DNA of 64,000 nt from Manihot esculenta (taxonomy: Eukaryota > Streptophyta > Magnoliopsida > Malpighiales > Euphorbiaceae): NCBI RefSeq assembly GCF_001659605.2, contig NC_035173.2, positions 14,284,945 to 14,348,944 on the forward strand, written 5' to 3'. Below the pieces are notes generated by a model. The model made no database searches. It had not been told where the DNA came from and worked only from the letters and a program-made list of their open reading frames with translations. Below are positions 1-11,616 of the stretch, piece by piece. Position 1 is the first letter of the stretch; each line of letters begins with the position of its first letter. A program made the translations under genes and the position numbers.

Positions 1-534
1 GCTCTTTTAGCTAAATAAATTCGGTTATTGATTCTATTTCTGTTGTAATTTGATTCGTACTGTTCGGGACCCAATAACCGTGCATAACCCCTGAGAAAAG
101 CCTCCCATCCCTTCACCATAGCTCCAAATGCATCGTTCGACATTGCTAGCTGTAATAAACGTGGATAGTGCTCACAATCATGTCGAGACTCGAGAGACGA
201 GCAGCTCTGGACACACATTCAACAGTCGCACCTCTTGCCGACAGTCACCTACTGCAGGTCCTAATCTGGTCGGGTTCACGTCTCTAACAGCCAGCAGCAC
301 ATCTCCACAAGCCAAAAACTTATATGTTTTAATAAAGGGATTCTATGGTTTGGATGAGCAAATCTATGATATTGATAAAGGGATTCTACGAATCAAGGTA
401 GTCTGGCTCTGTATTCTTTACACTTGAGGCTACTGGATTCCATTGTGAGTGTCTTAGAAATTACTTTCTGGATTCTACTTGAAGCTTTCAAATCTTTTTA
501 ATTGTTGAAAAATTTTCTAGACAGTTGCCTTGCA
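1..534. other. Unassigned stretch, no gene recognised
   Basis: The first 300 bases are less AT-rich than what follows and hold a 99-codon open frame from base 128 with no recognisable motif on either strand. A short internal repeat (aaagggattcta) occurs twice between 335 and 390. It could be the edge of a gene or repeat lying mostly outside the window. I see nothing firm. Confidence 0.3.
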
Positions 535-774
535 GATAAATAATAAGGAAAAAATTGCGGTTTTGTGTAATGAACAACTACTAAGAGCAATGTTTAACCT
601 TGGACGGTGTCTATCGGAAGAATCCCCTAGATGGAGAGAGCGTGAAGATTTGTCTATGTTCAAAGATGTTGTCAAAGTTTGCCTTGATTATGAGCAAAAA
701 CCAGCTAAGAAAGAAGTAAAGCTAAAGCAGTCAAGGAACTCAGATGAAGTAAATGTGGAGAAGTATTTGGGTTT
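535..774 (+). other. Exon-like open frame, unrecognised
   Basis: An open frame of about 80 codons follows a plausible 3' splice site (TTGCAG ending near 535) and has coding-like composition, with many charged residues (ending in a Lys-rich stretch), unlike the AT-rich DNA around it. It contains motifs such as LLRAMFNLGRCLSEESPRW and FKDVVKVCLDYEQKP. I do not recognise the family. It may be one exon of a gene starting upstream, or a relic. No partner exon could be joined to it, and the MTP pseudogene downstream is unrelated. Confidence 0.25.
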
Positions 775-2120
775 AAGGATAAAGTTGCATTTAGACCTAC
801 TGCAATTCATGCTATTTATATACTTTGATTACTCTGTTTATTGTTAAAAAGGTAATTTGTGTTAGTTAACTTGTCTTCTATTTATAATACTGAAATTGCA
901 CTAGTAAGGAGTAGAATATGTGGATTTACTTAAGGGTACTGCCGCACCATTCTCTTGTATAGTATCCTGAGGCATTTTTTGTAATCCTATTTGCAACTAG
1001 ATAAAAGAACAACTAAATTACGGGGAAGAAAAAGAAACCTTAGATTCATTTTTCATAATTCTGTTTAATTTTCATTTTGTTACTTTCTTTGTCTGGAATC
1101 AAATTGTCACACCTGCAGAGCTTACCGAACGTTTTTCAATTATCTGTTTTGTCCGCTCACCTGTTATTAAGTAATCTCTTTGCTTTATTATTACATATAA
1201 TCGATTTAATATGGTTGTAATTTGAAAGTAATTCACTTCCTTATAGGAATTAAAAGTATTTTTTTATTATTTCACTCAAATTTATACTCAGGCTTAATAA
1301 AATGTGTGATGTGGATTGATGATTTCATATATTGGGATTTTTTTGTCTCTAGAAAACTTTTGATAGGACATACTATCTCTGGATGTTGGGCTACTGTTGG
1401 AATATTAACCGAGAAGGGAAATTCAAGGACAACAAAATTATGAAGCTCATGGATTTTATTTATTTCTTCATATGGCTTTTAACTTGTTTATGAAGCTCAT
1501 GAGACACTATAGCCTTGATTTTTGAGATGGGAAAATTTCACTCAATTAGTTGATCACATGGAATTTCATGAGCATAGTGTGAGTTTATTTGATCATCTCT
1601 TGTTGCATACTTTTTATTATTTATCTATTGTGTGTGAGGTGCATAGATGAATCCTTTTATTGGGCAAATCTGATGAGGTAATGAACATGAAATTTCTGTG
1701 GCATAAAATGTTTGGATGGATTTCTTTGAATGGCAGTAATTATCTTTGTATAGAATAGGTTGTTTGATGTTCTTGGTTATATGACATGTATTTTTTAGAG
1801 ACTTAAGATCGATAGAAGTGTTGAGGTGCTAAATCTGTGTACTGGTTTGAGGAATGAACTTCTGATACTAAGTTTTCTTGTTATAGGAATGAACTTCTCA
1901 TTGTAGGAAAATAAATGAACTTTTTAGAAAAGATAATTGCACAGAAAACTTAGAATCATTCTCTTAATGTGCATTTCTTAATATTACATATAGTTATAAA
2001 AACTGTGAAAATAATTGCACCTCCAAGCAATTGAATCTGAAGTGTTCTTTGGTTTTTTATCTTTTGACCCTTTTGCTGACATGAAGAAACGGTTTCAATG
2101 TTTGTAGGTTATGGTTTCAG
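775..2120. other. AT-rich non-coding stretch
   Basis: No open frame of coding character is visible. The composition is intron- or intergenic-like with long T runs. The phrase 'tatgaagctcatg' occurs twice near 1440-1500, and 'aggaatgaacttct' twice near 1850-1900. Nothing else was noted. Confidence 0.5.
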
Positions 2121-2732
2121 TTGCCTGAAATAATACTACCAGAAATGTCCAAACAAGAGAGAGCAATGAACATTTCTAATTGGGCAAATATCTTTTTGCT
2201 TGCTTTTTATTTTCTCTTCTTTTTTACTTATCTTTTTTCTTTAATTGTTTTATGCTATAAAGAGTGGATCTTTAGCTATAGCAGCATTAACACTAGACTC
2301 TTTGCTGGATCTCATGGCTAGTGGTACTTAATTGTTTACACACTTGTCAATGAAAAGCATTAATATCTATAGGTATCCCATTGGATAATTGAGAGTGCAA
2401 CCAGTAGGAATCATCATCTTTATAGCTGTAATGGCTACTCTTGGTATGACATATTGTAGTCTCTACTCTCTATACTTGTCTAAATTTGTGTCAGTTCATA
2501 ACAATTTCCAATTTTCTGCAAATGGGTAATGGTTCTAACAGGATTTAACTTGGTATTAGCTCAAACAACATAAGATTGAGTTTATTATTGATTCAGAATT
2601 AAACAAGCTAAGATGACTCCAGAGCAATTGATATGGTTGCATGCAATTATGTTGAAGGCTACTGGAGTTGAACTTGTGTTTTGGTTTTACTATAGAAGTT
2701 TAGGGAATGAGATATTTCAAGCATACGCAAAG
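2121..2732 (+). pseudogene. Cation diffusion facilitator (MTP9/MTP10-type) pseudogene
   Basis: Three exon-like blocks match, in order, the Mn-type cation diffusion facilitators of plants (metal tolerance proteins MTP9-11), which move divalent metals across endomembranes. Block 1 (about 2121-2206) reads PEMSKQERAMNISNWAN. Block 2 (about 2248-2443) reads SLAIAALTLDSLLDLMAS and later LRVQPVGIII; it keeps the DSLLD signature around the metal-site aspartate and ends at a GT donor. Block 3 (2597-2732) reads MTPEQLIWLHAIML and NEIFQAYAK and also ends at a GT donor. Block 2 has two in-frame stops, one just after LMASGT and one in the YPIG segment. The next conserved exon (DHYFD region) is not found downstream. 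So this is a fragment that kept its intron positions, pointing to duplication of a genomic copy rather than retroposition. Confidence 0.75.
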
Positions 2733-3641
2733 GTTTGATTCTAAATGCAATCTTTAACATCATAATCATTTCGTTCTAAGGTACATACTAAACAATTGTT
2801 TCTTTCCTAGTCTATGGAGGTTCTTCCTTTTCTATCATTCTGAATTATTTTATTTATCTGCAGAACTTACCTTAAATTTTCTTGGAAGTCTTTGATTTCA
2901 ATTTGTGGAAGCACAATTTATGAAATAAATGAGTTTAAGGTGAGGACTCTTATACTATTATTAGTATTTTTCATTTGACTTTTGTATGATTAGATTTCTC
3001 TAGTGATAACTTTAATACTACTATTAATATTTTGCTCAAAATGGTATTAGTTTCCCCAAAATTGCAAAAATGATCAAGTAGGAATAGAAATTCCAATTAA
3101 AATTACTTAAAAGTAATTTTATTTGTTTATGTCCCCAAGATTACTAAATGCTCCATGCCTTGAATTTCGTTTTTATATTGAACTAATTTCTCTTTACTCC
3201 ATAGTATGAAGGATTTTTCTTTTATTTATAGTTTTTTGGAGTGCCATCTCTATGGGAGTATTATTGGAGATTTGGACTTTTTATGCTATGACGTGTTGAC
3301 CATGAATTTTATGTTCTGGCAGCATATGTTTCATGGAGGTCTTGTGGATTACACCTTTCTAGTTTTTCCAATTTGCTAGAGAAATTTCAATTCCTGCTTT
3401 TCTTGATTTTGTCTTTACAGTTCTTGTGATATTAACCTTTTGGTTATTGATGAAGGCTAAAATCTAGAAATTTGAAAAGTTTGATGAACCCATTCATAAA
3501 GTTATAGTAGATTTAATTTTAAGACACAAGATAACCAAATGTAGATAACTTTGCTTATGGCATTACATTAAAGTTTCTAAGGTAATTACTACCTTTAACA
3601 CTATAAATTAAAGATGCATGCAATGATAATTTTAGCCATTG

Positions 3642-3685
<44 letters not shown>

Positions 3686-4507
3686 GATGATGATGATGCT
3701 TTACTAAAACCTTTATTATTAAAATTTCTCTAATTTGCATATCAATTCTCAATAGTGTCAGAATTGAAATGTTGAAAAGACATAAAAATGAGGGTTCAGA
3801 TATTGGAGGTGCATAAAGAGTCCATATTCACATTTAGAAGTCAATATTTAATAAGTTCATATACTCTGAATGCTTGATAATGTTTTTTATCTTTGAATTT
3901 AGTATTAAACTTATTTGTGAATGATAGTACTTTTTATAAGTATTAAGCACTTATATTGACTATTTTTTTAATGACTTGCATGGACTGTTTTAATTTTACT
4001 AATATAAGCATTTTAGATATATTGATTTATTGTATTTTTTAAATTGATTTTATTGAAAAATTTTATAAAAATATCTCTAAAATAAAAAAATTGTAATGGT
4101 AGTTAATGAAATAGATTTGTAATGGATTTGTAATAGATTAAATGAAAAGAAATTGTAATGGTGTCATTGAAAATTTGTTATGGAATTTGCGCAGTTATAT
4201 TAGTAATGCTAAGTTTTTTGTCGCTCATTTGGTACTAAATTTAGCGATGGCTTATAAATTTTGTCAGAAAAATTAATGATGTGGTCAACAACAATGGATT
4301 TTTAGTCGTCACTAATTCGTCAATAAAAGCTTTAGTGATAGAAATTTAGCTTTCAACAATGAATTTTTCTGTTTTTCTGTTTCTCATATCCTGTTTTCTA
4401 CTTACTATCCTTGATACCGGCAATACTCAAAGAATACAAATTCATTAACAATTGTTGGTTGGTAAACTTATATTATGTATGAATTTTAGTGCCAAACACG
4501 ATTAAAG
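2733..4507. other. AT-rich intergenic stretch
   Basis: No gene seen. It holds the ATT/ATG microsatellite listed separately. At 4195-4350 there are several copies of a 'tttagcgatgg / cgtcactaa / tttagtgat' motif in both orientations, as found inside some plant DNA transposons, but I could not define ends. Confidence 0.5.
3643..3698. repeat. ATT then ATG trinucleotide microsatellite
   Basis: About fourteen ATT units are followed directly by about four to five ATG units. On the minus strand it creates a spurious open frame of Asn and His runs. Confidence 0.95.
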
Positions 4508-5330
4508 TTGTCCTCTCAAACTTTTGGACAGGAATTAATGACTTCCAGGTTGAATCTAAAGGCAATAATCGCTTTTTGGTTCACTTTCTCTCACATTGAT
4601 GATGTTGATTATGTTATGAGTAATCGACTTTGGACAATCCATAATATTCTATTGGTTATTCATGAGTGGCCACCAAACCTTGCATTTGAAGAACTTGCTT
4701 TAAATGATACTCCTTTTTGGGTTCATGTTCTTTGTCTATCCCCAAATGTCATGTCACCTCCAGATATAACTTCTATATAAAATTTCACAACCTCTAGTGG
4801 TACCCCTCAAATGTCCTTTGTTAGAGAGTTACTTAGAGTAGAACCAAAACTCTAGAGGTACCTCTAGCATATTAAGGAACAATGCAATAACCTTTATTGA
4901 TAAAGCTTTCATAATTGGTTTTCATAGGAAGAAGAACAATGGTGTTATTCAATGGGTGACTTTTAAGTATGAGTGCCTTCTAAATTTGTGTTTTAACTAT
5001 GGAACCTTATTCCACTTCAGCTTATACTACCCATCCCCAAAAATCTAGACTAAACTCAACTCTACTGCGAAATAATCTCTCTATGGATCTTAGATGAAGG
5101 TACCCTCACCTAGGAAGAGTGATGTAACCATTGTTGTGCTTAATTTAAGCTCTCCTCCAAGGAGACACCACTTTTTTCCTATAGTCAGTGATCATGCATC
5201 AACGCACAACTCCAATCAACACACCATAAAGATTTCTACTAATCACTTAGGCTTTCTTGCTGGAGTCATGGACAAGAATAAGACTCCATCCCGCCGGGCT
5301 ATCTTAATCAGCACTGGCCGCCTATGATTC
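4508..5330 (+). pseudogene. LINE ORF1-like relic (DUF4283 plus zinc knuckle)
   Basis: The first 90 codons read through FTFSHIDDVDYVMSNRLWTI, NILLVIHEWPPNLAFEEL and PFWVHVLCLSPNVMSPPDI. This is the typical DUF4283 region of ORF1 of plant L1-type LINEs and related gag-like proteins. After a stop the similarity continues in broken frames with FKYECLLNLCFNYGTLFH, where a zinc knuckle would normally sit; its second Cys is now Tyr. Many stops and frameshifts follow. It is a different copy from the LINE at 35.9-41.3 kb and lies on the opposite strand. No ORF2 is found downstream. Confidence 0.65.
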
Positions 5331-5895
5331 TGATTCCTCAAGGCCTACAGCCAAAATTTTGAAATAAATTTATTGTCTTTACCTTTAATGGTTCAACCTC
5401 AAATGGTTCAACTTAGAGCTCTAGAAGCTTAAGAGTTGCTTTATACTTCGGCATGAAAATGACTAAATAATGGCATTGAGAAGTGTTCCTAAACCTTATT
5501 TGCATTAAAAACATATAGCTGTTCCTTTTGCTCTTGATAACATACCCCAACTTTTCAATGAATATCTCCATCCCATTGATCATTAAGATATAGATCGAAG
5601 GGACATTTCAAAGAGTTGCACTTACTTTGAAACTACCTGGGATTGCAAGTAATGAACGCTCTAACTTCTCTCAATTCTTTCAAATCGTATAATGTCAACA
5701 AGGAACTTAACCCTAACCTAGAGGTGACTATTAGTGCTGAGATGGTAAAGGACCTCCCTAAAGTCAATCTAGTAGAAGCCCAGCCTTTTAATAAGCGCAC
5801 AGTAATGACTATGCAAGCATTTATGATCTAACATTGAATTATAAGTCTGACTTAGGCCCCATCTCCTTGAATCCATACGTAAGAATAAAGGAACA
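5331..5895. other. Unassigned stretch between two relics
   Basis: The region has short open frames without recognisable motifs, one of 62 codons at 5643-5831. It may be decayed LINE sequence. Nothing can be supported. Confidence 0.3.
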
Positions 5896-6860
5896 TCACC
5901 CAAAGCCAAGCTCGGAGTTAAGCTTGACTTCATCATCCAGTCTTATGTACTTCTCGGCTTTGTCTATTAGCTGTTGGTACATAGCAGTTGGGTTCTTGAT
6001 TAGGAAATCCATGAACTTGATGTTACGTGTTCCTTTCTTCAATACTTCACATGCTATCTCATAATTTAATTCCTCCACCTGTATTGCTTGTATATTAAAC
6101 CGTGAGATAAAACTCCTTAAAAACCCGTCTTATCCTTAGCGGAACTTCCGCAATTCAGAGGAGAGTTTTTTAGAAGGTATATAAGTAATAAACCTGGATT
6201 TAAATAACATAGCGAATTGTATAAAGTTCTGAATTAAATCTGAGCTCAGATATTGGTACTATTTCTGAACCAAACCTGTGAGTGTTGATAGAAACACTTG
6301 CCATAACACAAAGTGATTGACATCTTGGAGTTGCATTATTGTTCTAAAGATTGTCAGGTGACTTCTGGGATCTGCTGTTTCGTCGTATTTGTTCAAGTTT
6401 GGCAGTTTAAACTTGGCGGGGAATGTCTCTGCCAAGATCTCTTCTGACAGGGGTGAGGCATCATCCAACTCATAATCCTGCTCTTGCTCCTTCTAGTACC
6501 TTTGCACAGCTCGTATCAGCTTTCAATTGATATCCTTTGGAACCTTGTCCGACGACTCCTCTTCCTCCAGCTTTGCCTTCCCCTTGGATTGCATTTGAAT
6601 TGCCTTTGTTCAAGTCCTTGGGGTGTCGATTGAAACTTTCTCCCTTATTCTGGGAGTCATGGCTGAGACCTCCTCCCGAGCTTTATACTACTTGAGAATG
6701 ACCTGTAGTCTTTTTATGTATTAAAGCATCTGCTCATTGTTTAGATTACTCCAATCAGCTTCATTGACCATTGATGGGGTGTTTTGTCTACTACCAAAAG
6801 TGGAGGAAATGATTACGCCCTTATTGATAGCAGCTCGTCAATTGTCACCCATTTTAGAGA
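5896..6860 (-). pseudogene. Gag relic of a Tat-type gypsy retrotransposon
   Basis: Read on the minus strand, broken frames give an acidic and charged N-terminal part, then SEEILAETFPAKFKLPNLNK and DPRSHLTIFRTIMQLQD, the usual entry to the Retrotrans_gag core of Tat/Ogre/Retand-like gypsy elements. After frameshifts it continues to KAEKYIRLDDEV (5896-6078). The same element type recurs at 52.7-60.3 kb, where gag carries the matching RAEKYIRQDDAL. Several stops separate the pieces. No LTR, PBS or pol was found next to it. Confidence 0.7.
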
Positions 6861-9800
6861 ATAGAAAAAGAAAGAAAGAATTCTTTTTAATAGAATGGGA
6901 ATAAGAGACTGGTTTCTACTCTAATTGAAAAGAGAGAATTCAATGGATTTTCCGGCAACAGAACCAAATGAGGTAGTTGGCGCCTATAACAGCCACTCTA
7001 ACACTCAAATCAATAAACTAAAAAAACGGACGAATGTAAGGAATTGCTTAGGATTCAAAAGTAATTGTGTAAGAATGCGTACTTTGATCTCTGTGACCAT
7101 GGACTTTTATACTATAAGAAAATAGAGTTAATTATCGTATTTTCTAAAAATTCGGTTGGTATCGACTAATTGATAGGAAATCTCATGATTATAGGTTTAA
7201 TGAAAATCTGTTGGATTGTATCTGCTGACGGTAACTTTCTATGGAGTTTTGATGGTAACTTTTTATAGAGTTTTGTCATATAATTGAGGGGCGAGTAAAG
7301 AGTTGAGACTTAAAGCGTCCGAGTGTTTTTTTTTTTTTTTTTTTGTAGAATCAAGTATCATTTAATTAAACTTTTGTCACGTGACTCTGGCGGATTATTA
7401 TATTATATCAATTATAATAATACTATAGCCCATTGTATTATATCAATTATAGTAATATATATCATATTAATATTAATGTTAACTTTCTACGATAACCGTT
7501 TATATTATAAAATCTAAAAAGTATTATTAAAAAATATAATAATAGTTTATTAGTAAATATGTTATAATAACAATTTATTAATATTAATTTTCTATTATAA
7601 CTTGTTACAAAATGATCCAATACTAATAAATAAAAAAATATGACAACAGTTAAAAAATATCGTTAATAACGTTGACATGTAAATATAATAAATTAAATAT
7701 ATTTAATTTATATTTTATAGTATAATATTAAATACACTTAATTTTAATAAATATATATTTAATTTATTTAAGAGAACAATTTATTATATTTTATTATATT
7801 TATTTTAAAAATATTTAATTGTATTACAATAATATATTTTATTTTATTTATTTAATTTTTTTAAAATATTGTTAATATTGTCTACTTTTTATTATTATAA
7901 AATTAATATTATATTATAATTAGATGTATAAAACTGTATAAAAATAATTTAATAAAATATAAATTTAATTTTTATAATTTTAAATATTTATATTAATTAA
8001 AAAATATAGCGTGCCGCAAGACAGGTTGTGTTGAAAGGCTTGCCACATGGCAGACTAATTTAGCAATATTAAAACTATTTTTAATATTATATTACAAAAA
8101 TAAAAGATATTAAAAAATTATTCAAATATTATTTAATTTTAGTATGACAACATTTAAAAAATATTGTTAATAAAGGACACTGATTCATTTATTTTCAAAG
8201 AATAAATTTATATTTTATAATATAATATTAAATATATTTTAAATTACATTTAATTTTATTAAAAAATATATAGTTAATTTATTGTATATTGTAATAAAAT
8301 ATGTTTTATTATATTTATTAAAAAATATTTAATTTTATTATAACGGCATATTTTAATTTATTGATTTAAATTTTATATATATAAATAAAATAACAACGTT
8401 GCAGACTAATGGCCTGCCGCTTTTGGCTGCGGTTTGTTTTATATATATATATATTTTTTTAATAAAGAAAAAAGGAGGTGCCTATGTGATAGGTGCTTTT
8501 TTTTTTTTTTGGGTCCTGTTATTCAGACATTATGTGTGGAGTTTGACCTATTTGGCGAATAGCTGGCAAATAGTTTTGGGTAATTCTAAAAATCCAAAAA
8601 GCTCAAAATTTGCATATACATGGAGGAAACAAATATAGAGAATGGGTACAATAAAGCTCAATAATAACTTTATGTAAAATCGTATTTACATTACAGTCAA
8701 TTCAAATATAATTTTTTATTTCAAATAATAGATCGAGGAAGGAGAAAAATACAGGTATATAAAAGCAAATAAGTATGTAAAAAGAGTGCAATAGAGCTGT
8801 AACTTCATGCACAGACGTAATTGGTTTGTATATGACGTGTAATAAAATGTGGATTTCAAGTCCATAAAATGAAAACTTAATAATTAAAAGAAGCAAACTA
8901 AGCTATCAAACTAGAATGTTGGGACTTCCAACCACATAAACTCAAATATCCAAATATTAAAGTTCTTACTATGCATTATAAAAAATTAAATTTTTAGTGA
9001 AAATACAAGTCACCACTAAATGCATGAAATTTGACATAAAACGACTAGTTTTAAATTTTACGTCAAACTTGAATTGAATTTAATTTTTACTGCCATAATT
9101 TTAAACTTTATAGCAAACTTGAATTGGGTCTAATTTTTACTGTCGATATCCGATGAACATCTACAATAATTTTTTAAAAATAGAATTTTAAGACGTACAA
9201 CTTTTAAAAGTGTAACGAGAGTTACAGATCTATAAAAATTTTATAATTTAGAAGATTAATTTTGTATTTTAATTTTTTTAAAATATTTTTATAATTGTTC
9301 ATATGAGAGGTTTTTTTACTTATACCTCTTTTATTTATTAAAAATTCACTTTTTAATTTTTAAAAAATTTTAATAAAATTTTTTGATTTATAACTTATAT
9401 TTTTTTATATAACCATAATTAAATGATATTAATTAAACTGTTAGATGAAATTTAATCGATGTTTTATCATTCGTGGATGTTTTATCATTCGTGTTTCCTC
9501 GTGCTCAGTCCTTTCATAAGACTGGAAGAAGTCAAAGCAAATTAACTTTTCCACAATACTCTACTTTATAAGAAAATCAACTTAATTTAGGAAGAAGCGG
9601 AAAGGTGAAATGTAATACTAGAAATGAGCAGGTGTAGGATCGTAGGACTCTTCTGTCAATATTCACCATTTACTTGTGTCATTTTCTAGTCTTGATGTAG
9701 ACAACCTTAAAATTTAGAGCCACTGAAATATGCAGTTTAAACTTACATAACTGCTCTCCCATTACTTTCACATCAATTAATATTAAAATTAGCAATTAAA

Positions 9801-10862
9801 ATTTTATAAAAATATTAATTTTACTATTATATATTAATAATATAAATAATTATTATTATTAATACATAAAAAATATAATAATAAGCGTTAATAAAAAATT
9901 ATTATTTAATATTTTCAATAACTATTTTTTATCGGAATTTTATAACAACAATATGCTTGCATATTTTGATACCATAAATTTATAGCAATAAATTTTAAAA
10001 GAATTATTATTTAGTCCCTATATTATTAAAAAATTTATTAATTAATTTTTTAGTTTTTAAAAATACATTAAAATATTTTTGATATTTTAAAAAATTTATT
10101 AATTGATCATTATGTTATTTTTAGCCATTCAATATTATAAAACAAATTTGAAATACTCTTAAAAGTAATTGATTAGTAGACTTTTTATAAAATTAAGAAA
10201 TTAATTAATTAATTTTTTTTAAATTACAAAATTAAATAATAAAATAATTTCATGAATGTTTTAATGTATTTTTAAAAGTGAGATTAATTAATAGATTTTT
10301 TTAATAAGATAAAGGAATAAATAGTAAATTTTTTTCCTAAATCTTATGATTTTTGTGAAACAAAAACTTTTTGCTTATAATTTGAACATTTTTTCATACA
10401 GTGTTTGCTAACCAGTGGTCCAAATTCTGCAACTATAGCATATGATCACAAACATTCACAAATCAAATTTTGGGCCTAAGCTAGTGTGTTTAGTCAGCGC
10501 CCTCAATGAGACTTTCCTACGAGTATTATGGTACAAAACCATCCTTTTGATATGAAAATAGATAGTGGATTCATCCTCAGCTTCCATTGCTGGCTTTATG
10601 CTTCATTCATTGGATGATTTGTTGGTTTTATATTATTTAGCAAAATATTATTTTATAGAAATTTTGAAGTAATTTACAATTTCAGTGGACATTGAGGAAG
10701 GAAAGAAATTGGAACCAGTTAAGATTTTAAACTGTGTAAAAATTTACATCTACAATACAATTCTTGAGAACGGTGGTTGTTAACCTAGAATAACAAAGGC
10801 CTTTTACTGCCATCTTTCAAGTTGTAGGCTCAACTACAATTGAAGAAAAAAAATGTCTATTC
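6861..10862. other. AT-rich intergenic stretch
   Basis: No gene is visible. It contains a poly-T run near 7327-7344, AT-rich DNA with the diverged direct repeats listed separately (7.6-8.4 kb), a further T run near 8500, a local repeat of 'aaacttgaattg...taatttttact' at 9065-9145 and a 20-bp tandem 'tgttttatcattcgtg' at 9459-9500. The last 260 bases are the 3' flank of the ATL gene. Confidence 0.5.
7636..8430. repeat. Diverged direct repeat pair, AT-rich
   Basis: Two blocks begin alike: 'tatgacaaca(g/t)ttaaaaaatat' followed by 'gttaata' at about 7638 and about 8143. Both continue through ATTTATATTTTATA and AATATTAAATA segments. Each block ends in a short GC-richer segment with 'gcagactaat' (near 8050 and 8402). 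They look like two old copies of one AT-rich repeat. I see no clear terminal repeats or target duplication. Confidence 0.5.
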
Positions 10863-11540
10863 TCAGCTGACACCTCTGTAAGTGCGTACCAAATCTTCCG
10901 GTTCTAGTGGCGCTATGTTCACAATGGTTTCTTGTACTGGCCGTGTAGGTTCTGATGACGTGGCCTGGTTGCACCCAACAATCTTTTGGCACGTTTCTAT
11001 CAGACAGTTCCTGCATGTAGGGCAGGACGAGTGTGAGCTGAGCCATTTGTCAATACACCGGACGTGGAATCCATGGTTGCACTTGGGCAGAAGACGAACA
11101 CGTTCACCAGGTGTGAACTCTGAAAGACATATTACACACTCTGTGTCCAGTCCAGGCAGCTTCAAGTCAGGTGAATAGTTTACTGTAGGAAAAGTCTTTA
11201 ATGCTTTTCTATTCACTCCTTTATTGGCTAATCGAGTTGAGGAATCGCCAGAAGTCTGTGAAGCTGCTAAATTAGAGCACCTTAATGCACACCTAATGAT
11301 GGAATTCAATCCAAGTGAGCAAACCAGGGCGCATAAGAGAACTGAGAGGACCATAACAACATTTGCATCGAAGGTGTTGTCCCCAGTGTAAGTTTCTGAT
11401 GAATCTTGGCTGGTTACAGGAGCTGGAGGTGCTGCTGCAGTTGATGATTGGTGTAGAGGGTTTTGCAGCAGCAATCTTCTTGAGTAAAAGTCCCCTAGAA
11501 AATCTTGAAACAGTTGAGTGGTTGAAGTAGAAGTTGACAT
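10863..11540 (-). CDS. RING-H2 finger E3 ubiquitin ligase, ATL family (ATL72/73-like)
   Basis: A 225-residue intronless protein with the layout of Arabidopsis Toxicos en Levadura proteins, membrane-anchored E3 ligases that hand ubiquitin from an E2 to substrates. Residues 59-80 form one hydrophobic membrane segment. A basic linker leads to the GLD motif at about 130-132, followed at once by the RING-H2 finger. Its ligands are Cys135, Cys138, Cys154, His156, His159, Cys162, Cys173 and Cys176, with the usual Trp (W166) and Pro (P174) of this family. The spacing C-x2-C-x15-C-x-H-x2-H-x2-C-x10-C-x2-C is complete. The segment after the finger (CRNCLIETCQKI) and the overall length fit the ATL72/73/74 and ATL8/80 subgroup. 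The first ATG has a TATA box about 70 bp upstream. No break is seen. Which paralogue it is, and its substrate, cannot be told. Confidence 0.93.
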   Translation of the reverse strand: MSTSTSTTQLFQDFLGDFYSRRLLLQNPLHQSSTAAAPPAPVTSQDSSETYTGDNTFDANVVMVLSVLLCALVCSLGLNSIIRCALRCSNLAASQTSGDSSTRLANKGVNRKALKTFPTVNYSPDLKLPGLDTECVICLSEFTPGERVRLLPKCNHGFHVRCIDKWLSSHSSCPTCRNCLIETCQKIVGCNQATSSEPTRPVQETIVNIAPLEPEDLVRTYRGVS

Positions 11541-11608
11541 GCTTGGCTAGTTTACAGAAACTTGGAATTTAAGATGTGAGCTCATTGGAAGTGATTAACT
11601 ACGAAGAC

Positions 11609-11616
11609 TATATATA
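11609..11616 (-). promoter_or_regulatory. TATA box of the ATL gene
   Basis: TATATATA on the minus strand lies about 70 bp upstream of the ATL start codon. The short leader this implies is normal for an intronless ATL gene. It was recognised from position and sequence only. Confidence 0.6.

Noticed and set aside
3555..3752. Open frame with Asn and His runs
   Set aside because: It is the ATT/ATG microsatellite read on the minus strand.
7323..7517. Short hydrophobic frame after a T run
   Set aside because: Low-complexity AT-rich DNA; Phe and Ile runs reflect composition.
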